From Nymphaea colorata (taxonomy: Eukaryota > Streptophyta > Magnoliopsida > Nymphaeales > Nymphaeaceae): DNA of 64,000 nt. Position 1 is the first letter of the stretch. Every line of letters starts with the position of its first letter. This document shows positions 13,131 through 27,745 of this stretch, one piece after another. The position numbers and the translations under genes were made by a program. The notes under the pieces were generated by a model. The model was given only the letters and a program-made list of their open reading frames with translations. It was not told where the DNA came from and did not search any database. The stretch spans positions 25,810,131 to 25,874,130 of the forward strand of contig NC_045140.1 of assembly GCF_008831285.2 (NCBI RefSeq), given 5' to 3'.

Positions 13131-16100
13131 TTTCCTATTCCATCCTGGAAATTCTTTTATTCATACAAATTTTTCAAAAAGCCTACATACTTACCCTTAT
13201 CAATGGAACCCACACATATTTACAGGTATTACATTCGTATAGTTCTTTTTTTAATGTTTACTGAAAACTGCAGGTCGCACCTTTATACCTCCAATTCAAT
13301 TCATTAAATTAAGATGAAAAAACTAGGATATATTTTCATATTCAATTCATAAAGTTAACGTCAAAAAAATGGAATATATACACGAATTAGGTTGCCTCAG
13401 ATGAACCCACAAAACTTTTTAATCTTTTTCATTTTTCTTAAATTCGAAATGCGCGTATCCGATGGAACTTGTTTGAAACCAATCAGAAAATCTACTTGTA
13501 AAATTTAATTTTTGTTAATTTCCATTTATCTTTAATTGTTTTCTCCACAAACTGTTTAATTATCTTCCATCAATTCCCAACAACCCCACTGTCCCCGTAG
13601 CCAATAGCTTACATTTCAAAGGCCTTCCCTTGGTTTATGAACGGTAGCTTCTTGCAAATTTTCTTTTACATTCATTTCTCAATATCCGACTTCAATCTTT
13701 TTTATTTCTAATTTGCCTCTCATTTGATTTTTTTTTTCTTTTCTTTGTATTACTTTAAAATTTTTATTTTTCTTTACCATGTGAGGGGGGGAATATACTG
13801 ATTAGTAAGGCGCCCCCGTCCTAGAGTAATGGTTGCATGAGTTTGAAACTCAGATATCTTGGATGCGCCCACATCTGGGTCGTACATCTTGGAAGATGAA
13901 AAGTAGAGGGTGCGGGCATCAGATCAGACCCGTTAAGGTGGACCCGGACCTAAACAAACCGCATGCGGTCAAGTTGGCTGCGAGAGCGAGCGCCTAAACC
14001 TCACCGCGCTGCCGGAAAATATCCAGCGAAACCGTAAAGTTTCTCCCTCCAAAGAACTCCAGGGGCCCGTTTGGGCGACATTGTACTAATAAGCCCTTCT
14101 TTTCACCTGGAACCATCTTAGATTCTCATGTTTTAAAGGTTTTCACTTATTTAGTAATATTAAATAAATTGAATTATATGTATTAAAAAGTACGTATTGA
14201 AAAACATTTAGAATAAGAATAATGTATTAGTATAAGAAAATAGCTACGTTAGGGAAAATGTGAGTTTCACATTCGTAGCGTTTACTTTGGAAATATGGGG
14301 CACTTGAAAATATCATGATCACTATGAATTTGTTGGGACTGCTTTTGATTGTATTCAAATTCTGCTCAAGATTTTGAGTTGGATCCAGATTCCAATGGAA
14401 GTATGACGGGAGATAGGCTCCCACCCTTTTACGAACAAAAAATTATATTTACATTGAAGACTTGGATCTAGAATGAATGAATGTCAAAACTTATCATGCA
14501 ACGAAAATTTTACATGTAAATAATATGTTTTAACATGTCGTAAACATTCTACATTGAACGTCAGTTTTTCATTTTAATTTGTTCATTTGAATATACAATA
14601 CCACAATATGCCAAGCAACAAGGATCAATGCTGTTAACTACGATGATGCGAAGTGATGTGCTAAGTCTGTGGACCAATATGCTGTCAAGTGATACGTAAC
14701 GAAGCATAAGTTTTAGGACAAAAGTTGTCTAGTATATAATATCCATTAAAATAACGTCATCAAAATCAAAATAACATACTTAATATCATTATCATCATGA
14801 GAAATTTATTAACTTGGTTAACTTGATTTCATGTGGGGCTCACTTAGGAAGCAGGGCAGTTACGCTTTTTCTAGCAGTAACAATTTAACAATGATATTCA
14901 TATTTGATATCAAGCATCACTCAAAAAATTTTACACCTATTAACAACCCAAGCTATTTGAAATAAATTAGGATCAATATTTCTGATATAGTTGTAATATA
15001 TTATCATTACTGTGCACATGAACCTCTATGCATGCACATCTAATAACACTGATAAAGATATCCAGTATGTCATTTGAGAAGGCAAATCCATGGTTGATTT
15101 CTTTTCCCTTCATTTCCATGCTTCTTTTGTGTAAAAAAAAAAAAATCTCGCTTTATATTTAATTGAATTAAGTTATGTAAAAGCGAGCTAGTTAAACGAA
15201 AAGGTTCACGTTTGGGTAAACAAAAGGCTAACAAAAAATTTCCCTGACCTTTTTGAACAATCGAGGAATGAGTAGGGGCTGGCAGACGATCAGTCACCAT
15301 TTTGGTTCCTCAAGGACCAACTCATTGTACTGCAAACAGTGCCATCGACAAAGCGTGGTAGGCCAGCACCTCGAGGCACCAAAGTAGGCCTTGTAAGGGA
15401 TGAAAAGTTGAGTGGGGCTTCGGCCTTCTTCTAGCGGTGGGTCAAACCCCGCTCACTCAAAAATAAATACACGAGAGTTTGAATCAAAATCGAATTTAAT
15501 GTACAAAAATGACAAACTTCTCAAATGAGATCTCAACCCTACTTGAAATAACTTTTCCTAACATTTCCTGATCTAGTCCGCTTTTATGCGTATTCTAGGT
15601 GAGAGGATGCTCATGTCATCCTTCATTTACTATTTCCTAGCCTCTACTTGCAGTGCGAATCTAGTCAGACCATCTTGTTGCATCACTTTTTTATTTTTAG
15701 AAGAGGTGCGCGAAAGCGGACAAATGTTTTGTTCATGGCCATCGAAACTAATGACAGAAAAATTTGTTTGTGAACCGGATCGCCCCTTCTGACGATTCGG
15801 TGAATCGGCTGATTCATCCGTTTATCCACTGAAAAAAAATTAAGCAATATCTTGAAAAATATAAGCAGAAAAAAATACATTAATTAAAAGATGCAAAAAA
15901 CAAAATCTGAAACTTTAAATGTGAGAGTGCTTCAATGCCTGTCTATTGGATTTCGATCGGATCTGATAATAATATCTAAAAAAAACTTAGGCCGTGTTTA
16001 ATAGCTATCCGAAAGATATACCATGTAATAATTAAGACCCCCTGTGAAAACAAGCACGGGATATGGATCTCAAATCCATGCATGCTGCATGTAAATTAGT

Positions 16101-16575
16101 TTGGATTTGAAGTCTGATTATCAAAGGTGGGAGGAGTCTTAGTTCAAATTCATGGATTTGATATTCTTGGATCTCAATTCACTGCAGATCTCAGATCCAC
16201 GAGAAAGAAATGGCGTCCAAATGTAATGGGATTTGAATGCCTGTCTTTAAGATTTCCATCAGATGTGGTAATAATATCTTATGCCAAATCCAAATTCCAC
16301 TATTAATTGGATCCGATTTTTTCATGGAACAAGACCAACCAGATTTGGACATGACTCTAAAACTGTCATTCCTACGTACTCCGGAGAGATAGAAAACGTT
16401 TTTTTTCCTTTTCTTTTTTCTCGTTTCAATTTAGGAAAATCATGGCAGCCATTGTACTAACTCTTGATAACGTCAATAAGCCAACTTTGTTCATATTTCT
16501 AATTAATGGCCCCAGAATGGGACAGTTTTTTTTTTTCATATAAAAAGATGTATATTTGTCTCTCTCTCTCTCCAT

Positions 16576-16599
16576 CGATATATATATATATATATATAA
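16576..16599. repeat. (TA)n microsatellite
   Basis: A TA dinucleotide run of about 24 bp that follows a short TCTCTCTC run at 16560-16571. Confidence 0.85.
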
Positions 16600-16776
16600 C
16601 TTTAGTTTTTTAATTGGATATAAGTATTGTGGTTTGACTGCCCATAAAAATATTTGCATTTGTGGGTATCCCATATCACACTTGAGGATTCATTATTTAA
16701 ATATAAAATATAGAAAATCATTACTTTGGTGTGAATCGGACGCCATACATTTTTTAGGTAGAAATGGGCTAGATTA

Positions 16777-16808
<32 letters not shown>
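16777..16808. repeat. (ATT)n microsatellite
   Basis: About ten uninterrupted ATT units. On the minus strand it reads as a poly-Asn run in a spurious frame. Confidence 0.9.
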
Positions 16809-17301
16809 TTGAGAATGGTTGATTTCCTGCATGGAAATTATACCGTCAAACTCTAATTCCATTATGAATCGCCAAACGGTCAAGAATGATGTATGTCCAA
16901 CGCACTTAACTAAGAAAGCCAAGTTTTAAAAATGGAAACTAAGCGCTTCAAGGTAAACTGAGCGTTTTGAAATGAATGAAAGTAATGACGTATGTGCAAT
17001 TAAAATCTAGAGAATGCTTTGAAATCCATAAACGATGATGTATATGCGATGGAAATGAACGTTAATAACATTTTTTCTTTGGGTTGGACTCTCTGGTTTC
17101 TAGCAACCGTTGGAGTCGCATGTGGTCTAGTGTGGGCAATTGCCGTATTGGTTTCCGATTCGTAAGGAAAACCTAGACATTATGCCGTATCTGCTGATAG
17201 GTATAAGCTTGAATATCTTGTAGAAAAAACTTTTAGTTATTATTGTAGTGAAATATGGGCTGATACCTGAATCAGCCCACACAGCAGGTCGATATGTGAC
17301 T

Positions 17302-17807
17302 TAACTCATGATTTATACAATATTCCATATGATTTTCGATGTTTGTTAAATAAGAATGAAGTTTTAAAGTTCAAAAAGACAAAATGTCAAGGCATATGTG
17401 GTGGCTGGCCGGCGAGAGCTGAACGATCTTTCTTGGCGGTGTTTTCGTTCTATTATCCAAACACACGAACCAGTTTTTCAAATCGATTAAAAAACTAGTG
17501 TCTTAAAAAACTACTTTTCATAGAACTATGTTTTTTAAAAGGTGCCATCCAAACGGTACTTAAAAAGCTTTTATGTCAAATTTTTGTTACTGGAATTGTG
17601 CTTCCACAGGTGCACTATCACTGCCCGTGTATTTTCACCTTCAACTAGCAAGTAAATCGACAATCAAACTTTTTTAATACGTGTTTGATTGGCCTTTGTA
17701 CATGTGCATAGAGAATGACTTTTCACATGAAATGAAATAAAGGCAGGCAATCGAACATGCTCCTATAAAATCCAAGAGAGAGAGATCAGTATATGTAACG
17801 AGTACAC
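17302..17807. repeat. Dispersed repeat R1, copy 1
   Basis: About 500 bp beginning TAACTCATGATTTATACAAT and ending near TGTAACGAGTACAC. A copy with the same order and orientation lies at 31771-32265, apart from small indels. Copy 2 directly abuts a truncated BAHD exon. I find no terminal repeats and no convincing coding capacity, so the class is open. Confidence 0.75.
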
Positions 17808-18130
17808 ACCCCCGCCCCCGATCAGTATATGTAACTATCGGAACAGACAGAACAGCCTCTCCCACCCCCGACCCCGAGCCTTTCGCCTCCGCTTTCTCCT
17901 CCGCCTCCGCCTCCGCCCTCGTTGTCTTTCTCTCCTTCTCCGCCCCCGAGCTGCCTTTCTCCTCCTCCATCTCTGCCCCCATTTTTGCCCTCCTTCTCCT
18001 CTTCTCCACCCCCGAGCTGCCTTTCTCCTCCATCTCTGCCTCCGTTTTTGCCCTCGATGCCCTAGTCCTTCCTGTTTCTCTCCTTCTCCTCCGTCTCCTC
18101 TGTCCCCCGAGCTGCCCTAGCCCAAGCTTG
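17808..18130. repeat. CT-rich minisatellite with about 60-bp units
   Basis: Repeats of a CCCGAGCTGCCTTTCTCCTC-like unit begin near 17946 and 18006, and related degenerate units flank them. The 158-residue minus frame across the region is a Glu/Lys/Arg low-complexity by-product. Confidence 0.7.
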
Positions 18131-18207
18131 ACTACAGACTCTACAGCCACTCGGAGAAAGTGGTGAGCCTCATTCCTCGACTGTCTCCGATGTAGCTCAG
18201 GTAAGTT
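18131..18207 (+). other. Possible noncoding 5' exon end with strong splice donor
   Basis: After the CT-rich tract the plus strand reads GATGTAGCTCAG|GTAAGTTCC, a near-consensus donor followed by pyrimidine-rich sequence. A TTTTGCAG acceptor follows near 18422-18429. This resembles a first noncoding exon of a transcript, but I found no coding exon downstream. It may be a noncoding RNA or a dead gene. Confidence 0.25.
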
Positions 18208-20990
18208 CCTGCCTCTCTCTCTCTCTCCCTTTGTCTCTGTCTCTGGGTTTCACTTGGTAATTTGGCCGTTGGGGCTTCTGGTGTTGTCCTGTAAATTGGA
18301 GATTGAGGCTTCAGTTCATTTTGGTTGTGTGTATGTATGCGTGCTTTTAAACTTTAAGCAGAAGATTCATGAAGGGTCGGATGAATTGCTTGGTTTTTTG
18401 TGGGTGCGTCGATAAAAGGCCCTTTTGCAGGCTGATTGTGGTGCTCAAAGTTCACAAACGGCCCTGTTCGTATGCGTATTGGAAACTATGAGGTTACTTT
18501 TGTTTCAAGATTTTCACTCCAGGCTTTTGTTTCTTTATTCATTGGAACGCCCAGAGAGGAAATTTTCCATCCAAGAAATTGATGAGTTTTATTTGTCAAA
18601 TTTTTCAGCACTAAAAATGATAAGACAGGTTACTGTTAACAATTTTAGAAAGAAAATTATAAATTAACATAGAGAAACTTCAACCATTTCAACTTTAATT
18701 TGAACGAAGTGCTGATGTTTCTTGGAGCGATTTCAATCCTATGAGTTTAGTGGCTTCCGTTGTACACTGCTTATTGAAATATGGAACAGCAGTACTGTAA
18801 GCAATGCACCTGGAAGACGTTTCCTCTTTGGCCGAACTTTCATGGTTGATATTTCTTTGAGTGCTATAATGAAAATGCGTTTTAACTTTAGATTTCTTTG
18901 ATTGATTGAACCAAGTGTATCCCTACTAGTGCTAATGTGTATCACTAATATCAAAATCCGTTAGCAAAGGATATATATCGATCAGTTAGCAAGCCGCCCG
19001 AATGTTTTAATTTTCTGCAAATTTGATCTGAGACTGTGTTGTCGATCTGAAATTTTAGTGGGTATTGCTCCCAAGTACTAATGAAAGATACAGGGGATGT
19101 GCTGCTTTAACACTCGTTGCAGAGGTCCTTTACTTGTCCCTGTGGGGTCTACTATTGTAAGTTTAATTTATAATTAAGTGAATAATGCAAGGTTTTGGCT
19201 CATCGTCTGCTGCAAGTGAACGTAGAGGACTATGTTCTATTGCTTTAGCTCTTATTAGAACCAACACACACTCATACACTCTGTTCTTCTACAATTGTTA
19301 TCAAGTCCTGCAAAAGTATTACTACACAGCTGCTACTGGTTGAATGAGGCCTGGGGCTCAATCTTGTGAATGTGTGTCTTCTACCATGAAGGCTTTAATA
19401 AGTAACAAAGGGATTTCTTAGTAAGAAAGATGACCCTGTTCAAGGGTTTACAGTGATGAATTAACTATAACAGGTTTAAACAGAACTTGCTGGACTTGGC
19501 AGCAGCTTCAACAGTCTGAGAAGGAGCAATTTTCAAGGAAATAGCACGTGGATTCGGGGACATGTAAAAGCGAAAAAGTCATCGCAGGAGGAGGAAGAAC
19601 CGTAATTGGCAAGGATTTTTAGGAGCTGTTTGGTAACAGTTGTTACCGTTCTGTGATCAATTTGAACTGTGATCAATTTGAAGGATAATCAATCTGTCCC
19701 TCAGAAAAAAAAAACAAACAAAAAAACAAAAACAAAGCGGAGAAAGGCTTGTTAGCAAGCCAACAAGAATCATCACTTGTTTTTAACAGTTTTCATTGAC
19801 TCTGATATTAGCTTGTCGAGCCAATTCTTGGAGATGAGAGGAGTAACTTCAAGCCAAGGTTCAACATGATAGCTGTTACTGTGTGGTCCCGAGCAAAAAC
19901 AGCAAGTAGAGAGATAGATATGGCTAAAGACTATGAGTTGCCCTTCGGATGCGGCCGGATTTTCAGATGGGTTAAATGGGTGGGCCTATGAGGGAAACTA
20001 AGCTGTTAATTATAATTTGTGTCATGACTAAAAGGTCATTTGATCTAACTAGCAATCAAAGGTGACAAGACTTGTGATGGGGTGATTTAACTGGAGTTCT
20101 CTGTTGGATTGTTGGTTCTAACTTTTGGTTTGTTAAAATTTTCAGAGTTCTCTGTTGGATTGTTGGTTCTAACTTTTGGTGTGTTTAATTTTCAATAAGG
20201 TTCTTTGTTAAACACCAGATCTTTTTATATCCTGCTGGTATTGGTGATTATCTGATGTTCCTAGTAGGTGGGCGACAGATTGATTTTCTTTTCTTTGTCT
20301 TGCAGAGTCGGGAGGAGTTGGAGTTTTATCCAATCGGAGTTTTATCCAATCGCTAGATGGAGGTAGGTGATTGAACAAAAAAAGAAAGGAATTGGTGAGT
20401 TCATTATACATGTATGAGTATGAGGTCTCCACGATGAAACAGAAGAGCCACGATGAAACAGAAGAGCCAGATGGAAAAGACACTGTAATTTTAAGAGATT
20501 TTTTGGCATTCTTTCTTGAAATTGCATAGGCATTATGTGAAGGCTAAGAATTCATGAGTGGTTTTTGTTTAGAGTTTTGTAAATGTATGTGAGTTTCCTG
20601 TATGAAAATATGTTGTTGGGAGGTTTCTTTGAAAATGTATTAAAATTTCACTGGCCTTGTCCATTTTCTGAAGTTGGAAGTAACTCACATTTGAGCTAGC
20701 GTTATGTCTGCTATATGATATAACATGTTCAAAAAATAAGATATCATATAGCGGACAGAACAAATATAATAACCAAAACTGATTAGAGAAGATACAAACA
20801 CCGGATAAAATAGACAAAACTAACCATAAAAAACACAAACATTAACAAAATGAATGGATCAGATCAGACAGAATAGACACACACGAAACAAACGCCAGAC
20901 AAGAAGAACACAATGTTCTGTTCTTAAAATCATCAAACGGTGGACAAGAAACATCATTGTTCGTAAGGACGAGACAATAGTATAATGGAC
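18208..20990. other. Intergenic stretch, no coding gene recognised
   Basis: Only short frames without known domains. An A-rich run at about 19706-19738 (interrupted by C) looks like a decayed poly(A) tail of an inserted retrosequence. Near 20707-20756 a 16-bp inverted repeat (GTCTGCTATATGATAT with one mismatch) forms a potential hairpin. A tandem duplication is listed separately. Confidence 0.4.
20092..20192. repeat. Tandem duplication of a roughly 50-bp unit
   Basis: The unit begins GAGTTCTCTGTTGGATTGTT and is present twice head to tail with few differences. Confidence 0.85.
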
Positions 20991-21176
20991 AGGACGTTCT
21001 GTCTGTCTTATCTCAATGGACAACAATCAAACGACCTCTAAAAATACATCTTTTATTCATATCTTTTTCAAATATGTAAAAGCCACCCATATAATCATGC
21101 ATTGAGAAAGACAACACACAAAGTGCTGCTGCATCTGGCAAATAAAGCAGCAGATATCGGCAAGTTATGGACGGAC

Positions 21177-22939
<1,763 letters not shown>

Positions 22940-23423
22940 TCATTGGTGAAAATGGTAGGAAATGTTTCCTTAGTTTAAATAATATCGATGCATCATGATG
23001 AAACTCAATAAGACACTATTATTCTATATGGACTATGACAGGTACTTGGTTGTAGATGAAAGTCAATAAGAAGAGTCAATAAGTAAAATATGATTATATG
23101 ACCGGAAGCGATCAATAAAAAAAAAAAAAACTTGCTATAAAGTGAAAATGCTTACTTTTCTATAATCTTTTAGGCTCCATAAGTCGAACTAGAACTTGAC
23201 AGACAACCAGAGAAACTTCAGGTAGAGGGCAGTTGACCCAGAAAAAATTACAGTGGCAGGGCCGGCAGGATTTGGGACTAGGGTTCAGGTTACAGTGGCG
23301 CCACTGGTGACACAGAAGCCTAGTTGTAAAATCTCTCAGCACATTATAGATCTTTAAAAAAAAAAATCATTCAACTGTCAAAATTTATACAGAATATGAA
23401 TATATATCGGTTAAATATATGCC

Positions 23424-23550
23424 ACAAAGATCAGATTCGTGGTTTTCAAGCCGCAGAAGTATTGAAGTTGAAAAATCAGATGAAATATATCCCACAAAGA
23501 TCAATTCGTGGGTTTCAAGCCGCAGGAATATTGAAGTTGAAAAACCAGTG
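23424..23550. repeat. 69-bp tandem duplication in the HCT leader region
   Basis: A unit containing CACAAAGATCA and TTTCAAGCCGCAG occurs twice here but once in the duplicated block (about 35587-35640). It therefore arose after the two blocks separated, or was lost from the other. Confidence 0.8.
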
Positions 23551-24031
23551 GTGGGCCTAACCGTCGGTGAATTGCTCAAAATCTGCGGCGATGCCGGAAT
23601 TGCTAGTTTTTGGGTAGCAGGAGTAGCTGAGATTATGATCATTCTTTGAAGGTAATAAACAGATCGTTACTTTCCAAAGCAAGGTGGTCATCACCTGTCA
23701 TCTCTCTTTCTCTGTCTCTCTGCTATTTACAGTTACCAAGTTCCAAAGGAAGAAGCTGAACATGTATATATCGCCAAGGAACTAAAGAGTAGGAGGATGA
23801 GTTCTTCTAGGCCGCTTACCTTGTGAAAATGGGAAACTGAAGATCTATGGATGATGAAAAGGACTATTCCTCGCAACTGAAGATTTTGATAGAAGGGTCT
23901 CCTTTTCTTCTTGTTGACAGACAAAAGAAGGAAAAAGAAACAAGGAAGAGAGAGAGCGAGAGAGAGAGAGAGAGGGAGAGAGTTGGGCCTTGTTACTGGA
24001 CACCAGCAACCACGAGGTGAACTTCTTTCAT

Positions 24032-24035
<4 letters not shown>

Positions 24036-24075
<40 letters not shown>
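24036..24075. repeat. (GA)n microsatellite
   Basis: About 20 uninterrupted GA units; a shorter run follows in the duplicate at about 36174-36192. Confidence 0.9.
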
Positions 24076-24077
<2 letters not shown>

Positions 24078-24460
24078 AAACAATAGCTAGGCAGGAAAAG
24101 GAAATTTCCATTATACTTTTTTTTTTTTCATTTTGAAAGATTGTGCTTCAATTTTAGATCCTAGGTGAATCGAGACTTTAAACATGAGGATATCTTCCTT
24201 GTTTGAAAGATGCATAGGTTACAACAATAATTGGTTGGAATTCACGTTTCTTAATTAATTTACGGATTTATAGTCAGACCCTCATCCCCACTACGGAATA
24301 AGGCAACAAGAAGGATCTTAAATTCATGGTTTTAAATACATAAGTTCACAAACGCACTATGAATTCAGGTGGACTTCACTTTATTTAGATCTAGCCTTCT
24401 ATCTGATCTGAGCCGGGTAATGAACCCAAAGAGAGAGAGAGATATATGTGTTTGTCATGC

Positions 24461-24496
<36 letters not shown>

Positions 24497-25604
24497 GAAA
24501 GTTGGAGAGAATGACCGTTACCTCCATTGAAAAGATTATGTCTAGCCCTGCAGGACTTAAGAGGACCTGAAACTCAAGATCCAACTTCATTGGAGAGGGC
24601 AGTTTGAAGAGTAGGTGAATGGCGCACTTGGCATGATAATCTATTTGGAAAAATACACACACACTCACACACATGTATGTAACCTGACATCATAGCTTTA
24701 ATTGCTTTCCTACAGTCACTGACGTTAATGCATAAAACTCCTTGTGAGATCTTGACGTGAAGAAGCTGATCATGGCGTTCGCGGTCTATTGCGGGTAATG
24801 TTAATCTCAAGTCATTTCTTTTACGGGGCTGGCGAGGATGTGGTCGGTTGAGGAGCAGAGATTGTTGCAACTGCTGCAGGGGGCAGGTGAGATAACAATA
24901 TGAAGCTGATGCTTCGTCTCACGCTTAAAGGAGTAGAAATTAAGGGAGTGCATCCTTTGGAGTAAAATTTAAGTTACCGATCGACCCATTAACTACCAAG
25001 CAAGTAAAAGGAAAGGGGCAAGTTTCCTTACCATCTGCACCAATGCAGCGATGGAAAAACGGCAAACTTGACATACCTTATTTCTAATGTGAAATAAATT
25101 TATTTTGAATCAAGAATTCCTTGTTTCAATCTCATGGGAATCTGAGTCACGTTTGATGTGTGGCAATTCCGGTGCTCTGTACATTGATTCATTGCTTTCG
25201 TGTGTGGCTTCTAGTGCGTCGCCTACAAAATGTTTGATGAAAAACCTCAACAGGCTGCAAGCGTTATGAAAACCGGTTTGTGAACCGAAGGCTCGACGAC
25301 TCGATCGGTTGAGCAGTCGATTCACTGATTTAGATGAATAATCTCCTGTGAATCAGCTAAAGTTATTTTTCACAAAATAAAAAAAAATTAAAGTAAGAAA
25401 TAAAATATATTGAAAGCAAGTTCGTGCTTGCAATTGACATATGGCACACCCGTATCAGTCATATAAAGAAAAAATTTAGAGTCAGCCAATATGTAAATAT
25501 CATTTTTTTTTTATTATGTGGACAATTACCCACATGTGTTTCTACCCCTGAGAGGGGATCTCAAATAAATTGTTATTGAGTCATTGTATGCTTAGTTTGA
25601 TTTT

Positions 25605-25606
<2 letters not shown>

Positions 25607-25652
<46 letters not shown>
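25607..25652. repeat. (AT)n microsatellite
   Basis: An uninterrupted AT run of about 45 bp, located just beyond the end of the duplicated HCT upstream block. Confidence 0.9.
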
Positions 25653-25654
<2 letters not shown>

Positions 25655-26519
25655 CACATTTAACATTTTAAAAACTTTTTTTGTCCTTGAAATGAGGCTG
25701 CGGTATTTTGGTTATTCCATTCTGTCATGCATAATTTGGTTCATATTCACGTCGTTTTACATTGTCCCATAATATGGACCGAAAGAAAGGAAGAAAGGAG
25801 AGGCAAGTTTACTCTAGTGTTTGGGTTATTATTATTTTTTTTACTAAGAAGCTTTTTGGCATTAAGAATAAGGTGTGAATGCCTTATGATCCTATCATAA
25901 AAATTGTGGTAGCTAGATTCATCAAACACTTAAACATGTCTCACATAAATCTACCCCAATTTTAAGGTAGATTAATGAAACATTCACATGTTGTAATGCC
26001 AAACGGCTATTAAGAAGCCTTTTGTTAACTGACAACACTTTATGAGTGTTTAATGTATTTGCCCAAGAAATTGTGTCAAATCTTTTGTACTTTGAGTTTT
26101 AGTATTTTGAGGTTAGATTTCTGAAAGACTCACCAGTATTCCAAACACCCCCTAGGAAGAACTTGGTTTGTCCAGGATCTCAAATTCATGGCTATAATGT
26201 GTCAAGATATTGACATTAAAATCAACTAAAGATTTCAATTCCTAGCTTAATAACAGGTTCGATTTATAGGATATTTAGTTAGGGGGAAAATAAAGGTTTT
26301 GGATTTTTCATTTGTTTTTTTTTTTTTTTTTTTTAAGTCCAATAGAAAATCTAAAGAATTGGTACTATGCCGAGACAGATTTGTGTGGAGCATCTAGACG
26401 GTTGCAAATGTACTATTGGGAAATCAAATTTGTGTTAAGAAACTATTTGATAAGAACAAAATTGTGTTTTTTAAAACATGTGTTTTTCAATTATATGATA
26501 CAAGAATCCTAGGCTTTTG

Positions 26520-27300
26520 TTACTTGATTAAGGATATTATCTTTGATCTCTTTCCGACTCTTTGTGGCATACTATTTTGATAGAAATCATCTATTTACAT
26601 TCCATGCTTTGGAATTTTGATTCACGAATAAAAATTTCTCCTCCAATTGAAATGGAATCAAAATTCCAGATTTCAGTTTCCTAATTTCGGAAGCAGAATG
26701 TCTCGTTTGTTTAATAAAAGTAATTTCTTAAAAATTGAGCACTCTGATTCTGCTATATATATCAAACGCCCCTTATATTGCTAAGGCCAAGTCTCTCTCC
26801 TTGGATGTATTTTCAAGTACTATCTGGATAACCGGTCGCAGGAAAAGATTTACTTCATATATATCTCGTTAAATTGTATTTAAAACTCAAGAGGAAGAAA
26901 ATTTTGCTTACGTTTTTTCTTTGTTGTCATTAAAAGGGAAAAATCAATGTTTCTAAGCAAAAAATGTTTTTTTTTTCCGAAAGTCTCGTTTCGGCAAAAA
27001 ATCTTGACATTAGTAAATTTATGATGCTTGATGCTTCGATATTTTTGAAAAAAAAAAGTTTTGCAGCATGCATTTTAGAATATGAAAAAATAAAAAAATC
27101 GCAAAATATAGTTTATTTCAACGCTTGATGATTAGAAAAGGTATAAAATTCTTTTATTAATTTTAATTATGTCAATTACGATTTGAGTGACAAATTGTGC
27201 CGCTCTTTGTAAAATTTAAGCCAAAATATGTTTCTTTACTTTGTAAAATTTAAGCCAAAATAACTCAACTTTGAGATTACATAATAAAAGCTAACGCCTC
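26520..27300. repeat. C-type upstream block, coding part lost
   Basis: Sequence matching the upstream regions of the pseudogenes at 42354-43284 and 45430-45728 (copies near 43870-44560 and 46090-47050). It includes MITE family copy 2 at about 26590-26775. No BAHD exon remains next to it. Confidence 0.7.
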
Positions 27301-27304
27301 TCCT

Positions 27305-27745
27305 CTCAAGAAATGGGATCATTAGTTAGAGAGAGAGATAGAGATCCAACAGAATTTTTGATGGGCCACTGCCTACACCAACCCATCAAAAAACTTCTTA
27401 CAAATCACATTGTCATGACAAAAATTATGTGTGGCACCTTCACTAAACTTCACCTACATGTCATCATGCCATTGTCGGTTTATGCCCAGCAATTTATGTG
27501 GTTAGATCTAACCAGAAATGGGAGATTGTCCAAACCTAACCGTCCTTAAATCTGCGGTTCTGCACTTGTGCTTCAGTAACCGTCATTCTTATTCGCTCTT
27601 GATTTAGTGCTAATGTTAAGGTCGATCATCTGCTCGCCTAGGGAGACTTCCGCTTCACGCTTGCCCTCTTGAGTTGTGCTTACTTACTCATTTCTTGTTG
27701 AACCTTTTCCAAAATGCTCAACTCTCAATTTCGAAACAATACATA
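27305..27745. repeat. F-type upstream block, truncated copy
   Basis: This matches the region upstream of the intact acyltransferase at 62065 (about 60700-60970), including the GCTCAACTCTCAATTTC stretch. It is interrupted at about 27742 by the next element and has no BAHD exon after it. Confidence 0.7.

Larger units (their letters stand above)
13131..17301. other. Intergenic stretch with decayed repeats
   Basis: No gene is supported in about 4.2 kb of AT-rich DNA. Near 13815-13990 a GC-richer segment carries GTTTGAAACTC, weakly like a tRNA-derived B box, so an old SINE is possible. A degenerate 44-bp direct repeat starting AATGCCTGTCT occurs at about 15935 and 16237, suggesting a decayed element between. 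Microsatellites are listed separately. Confidence 0.4.

Noticed and set aside
13815-13990. Possible tRNA gene or SINE
   Set aside because: A B-box-like motif is present but no cloverleaf can be folded and no A box of good quality is seen.
17674-18150. 158-residue minus frame rich in Glu, Lys and Arg
   Set aside because: Translation of a CT-rich minisatellite with stop-poor composition.
23419-23649. 76-residue frame with an internal repeat
   Set aside because: It comes from a noncoding tandem duplication that is single in the sister block; no domain.
23733-24083. Leader-like Leu-Ser repeat protein frame
   Set aside because: The Leu-Ser run is the translated (GA)n microsatellite in the HCT leader.
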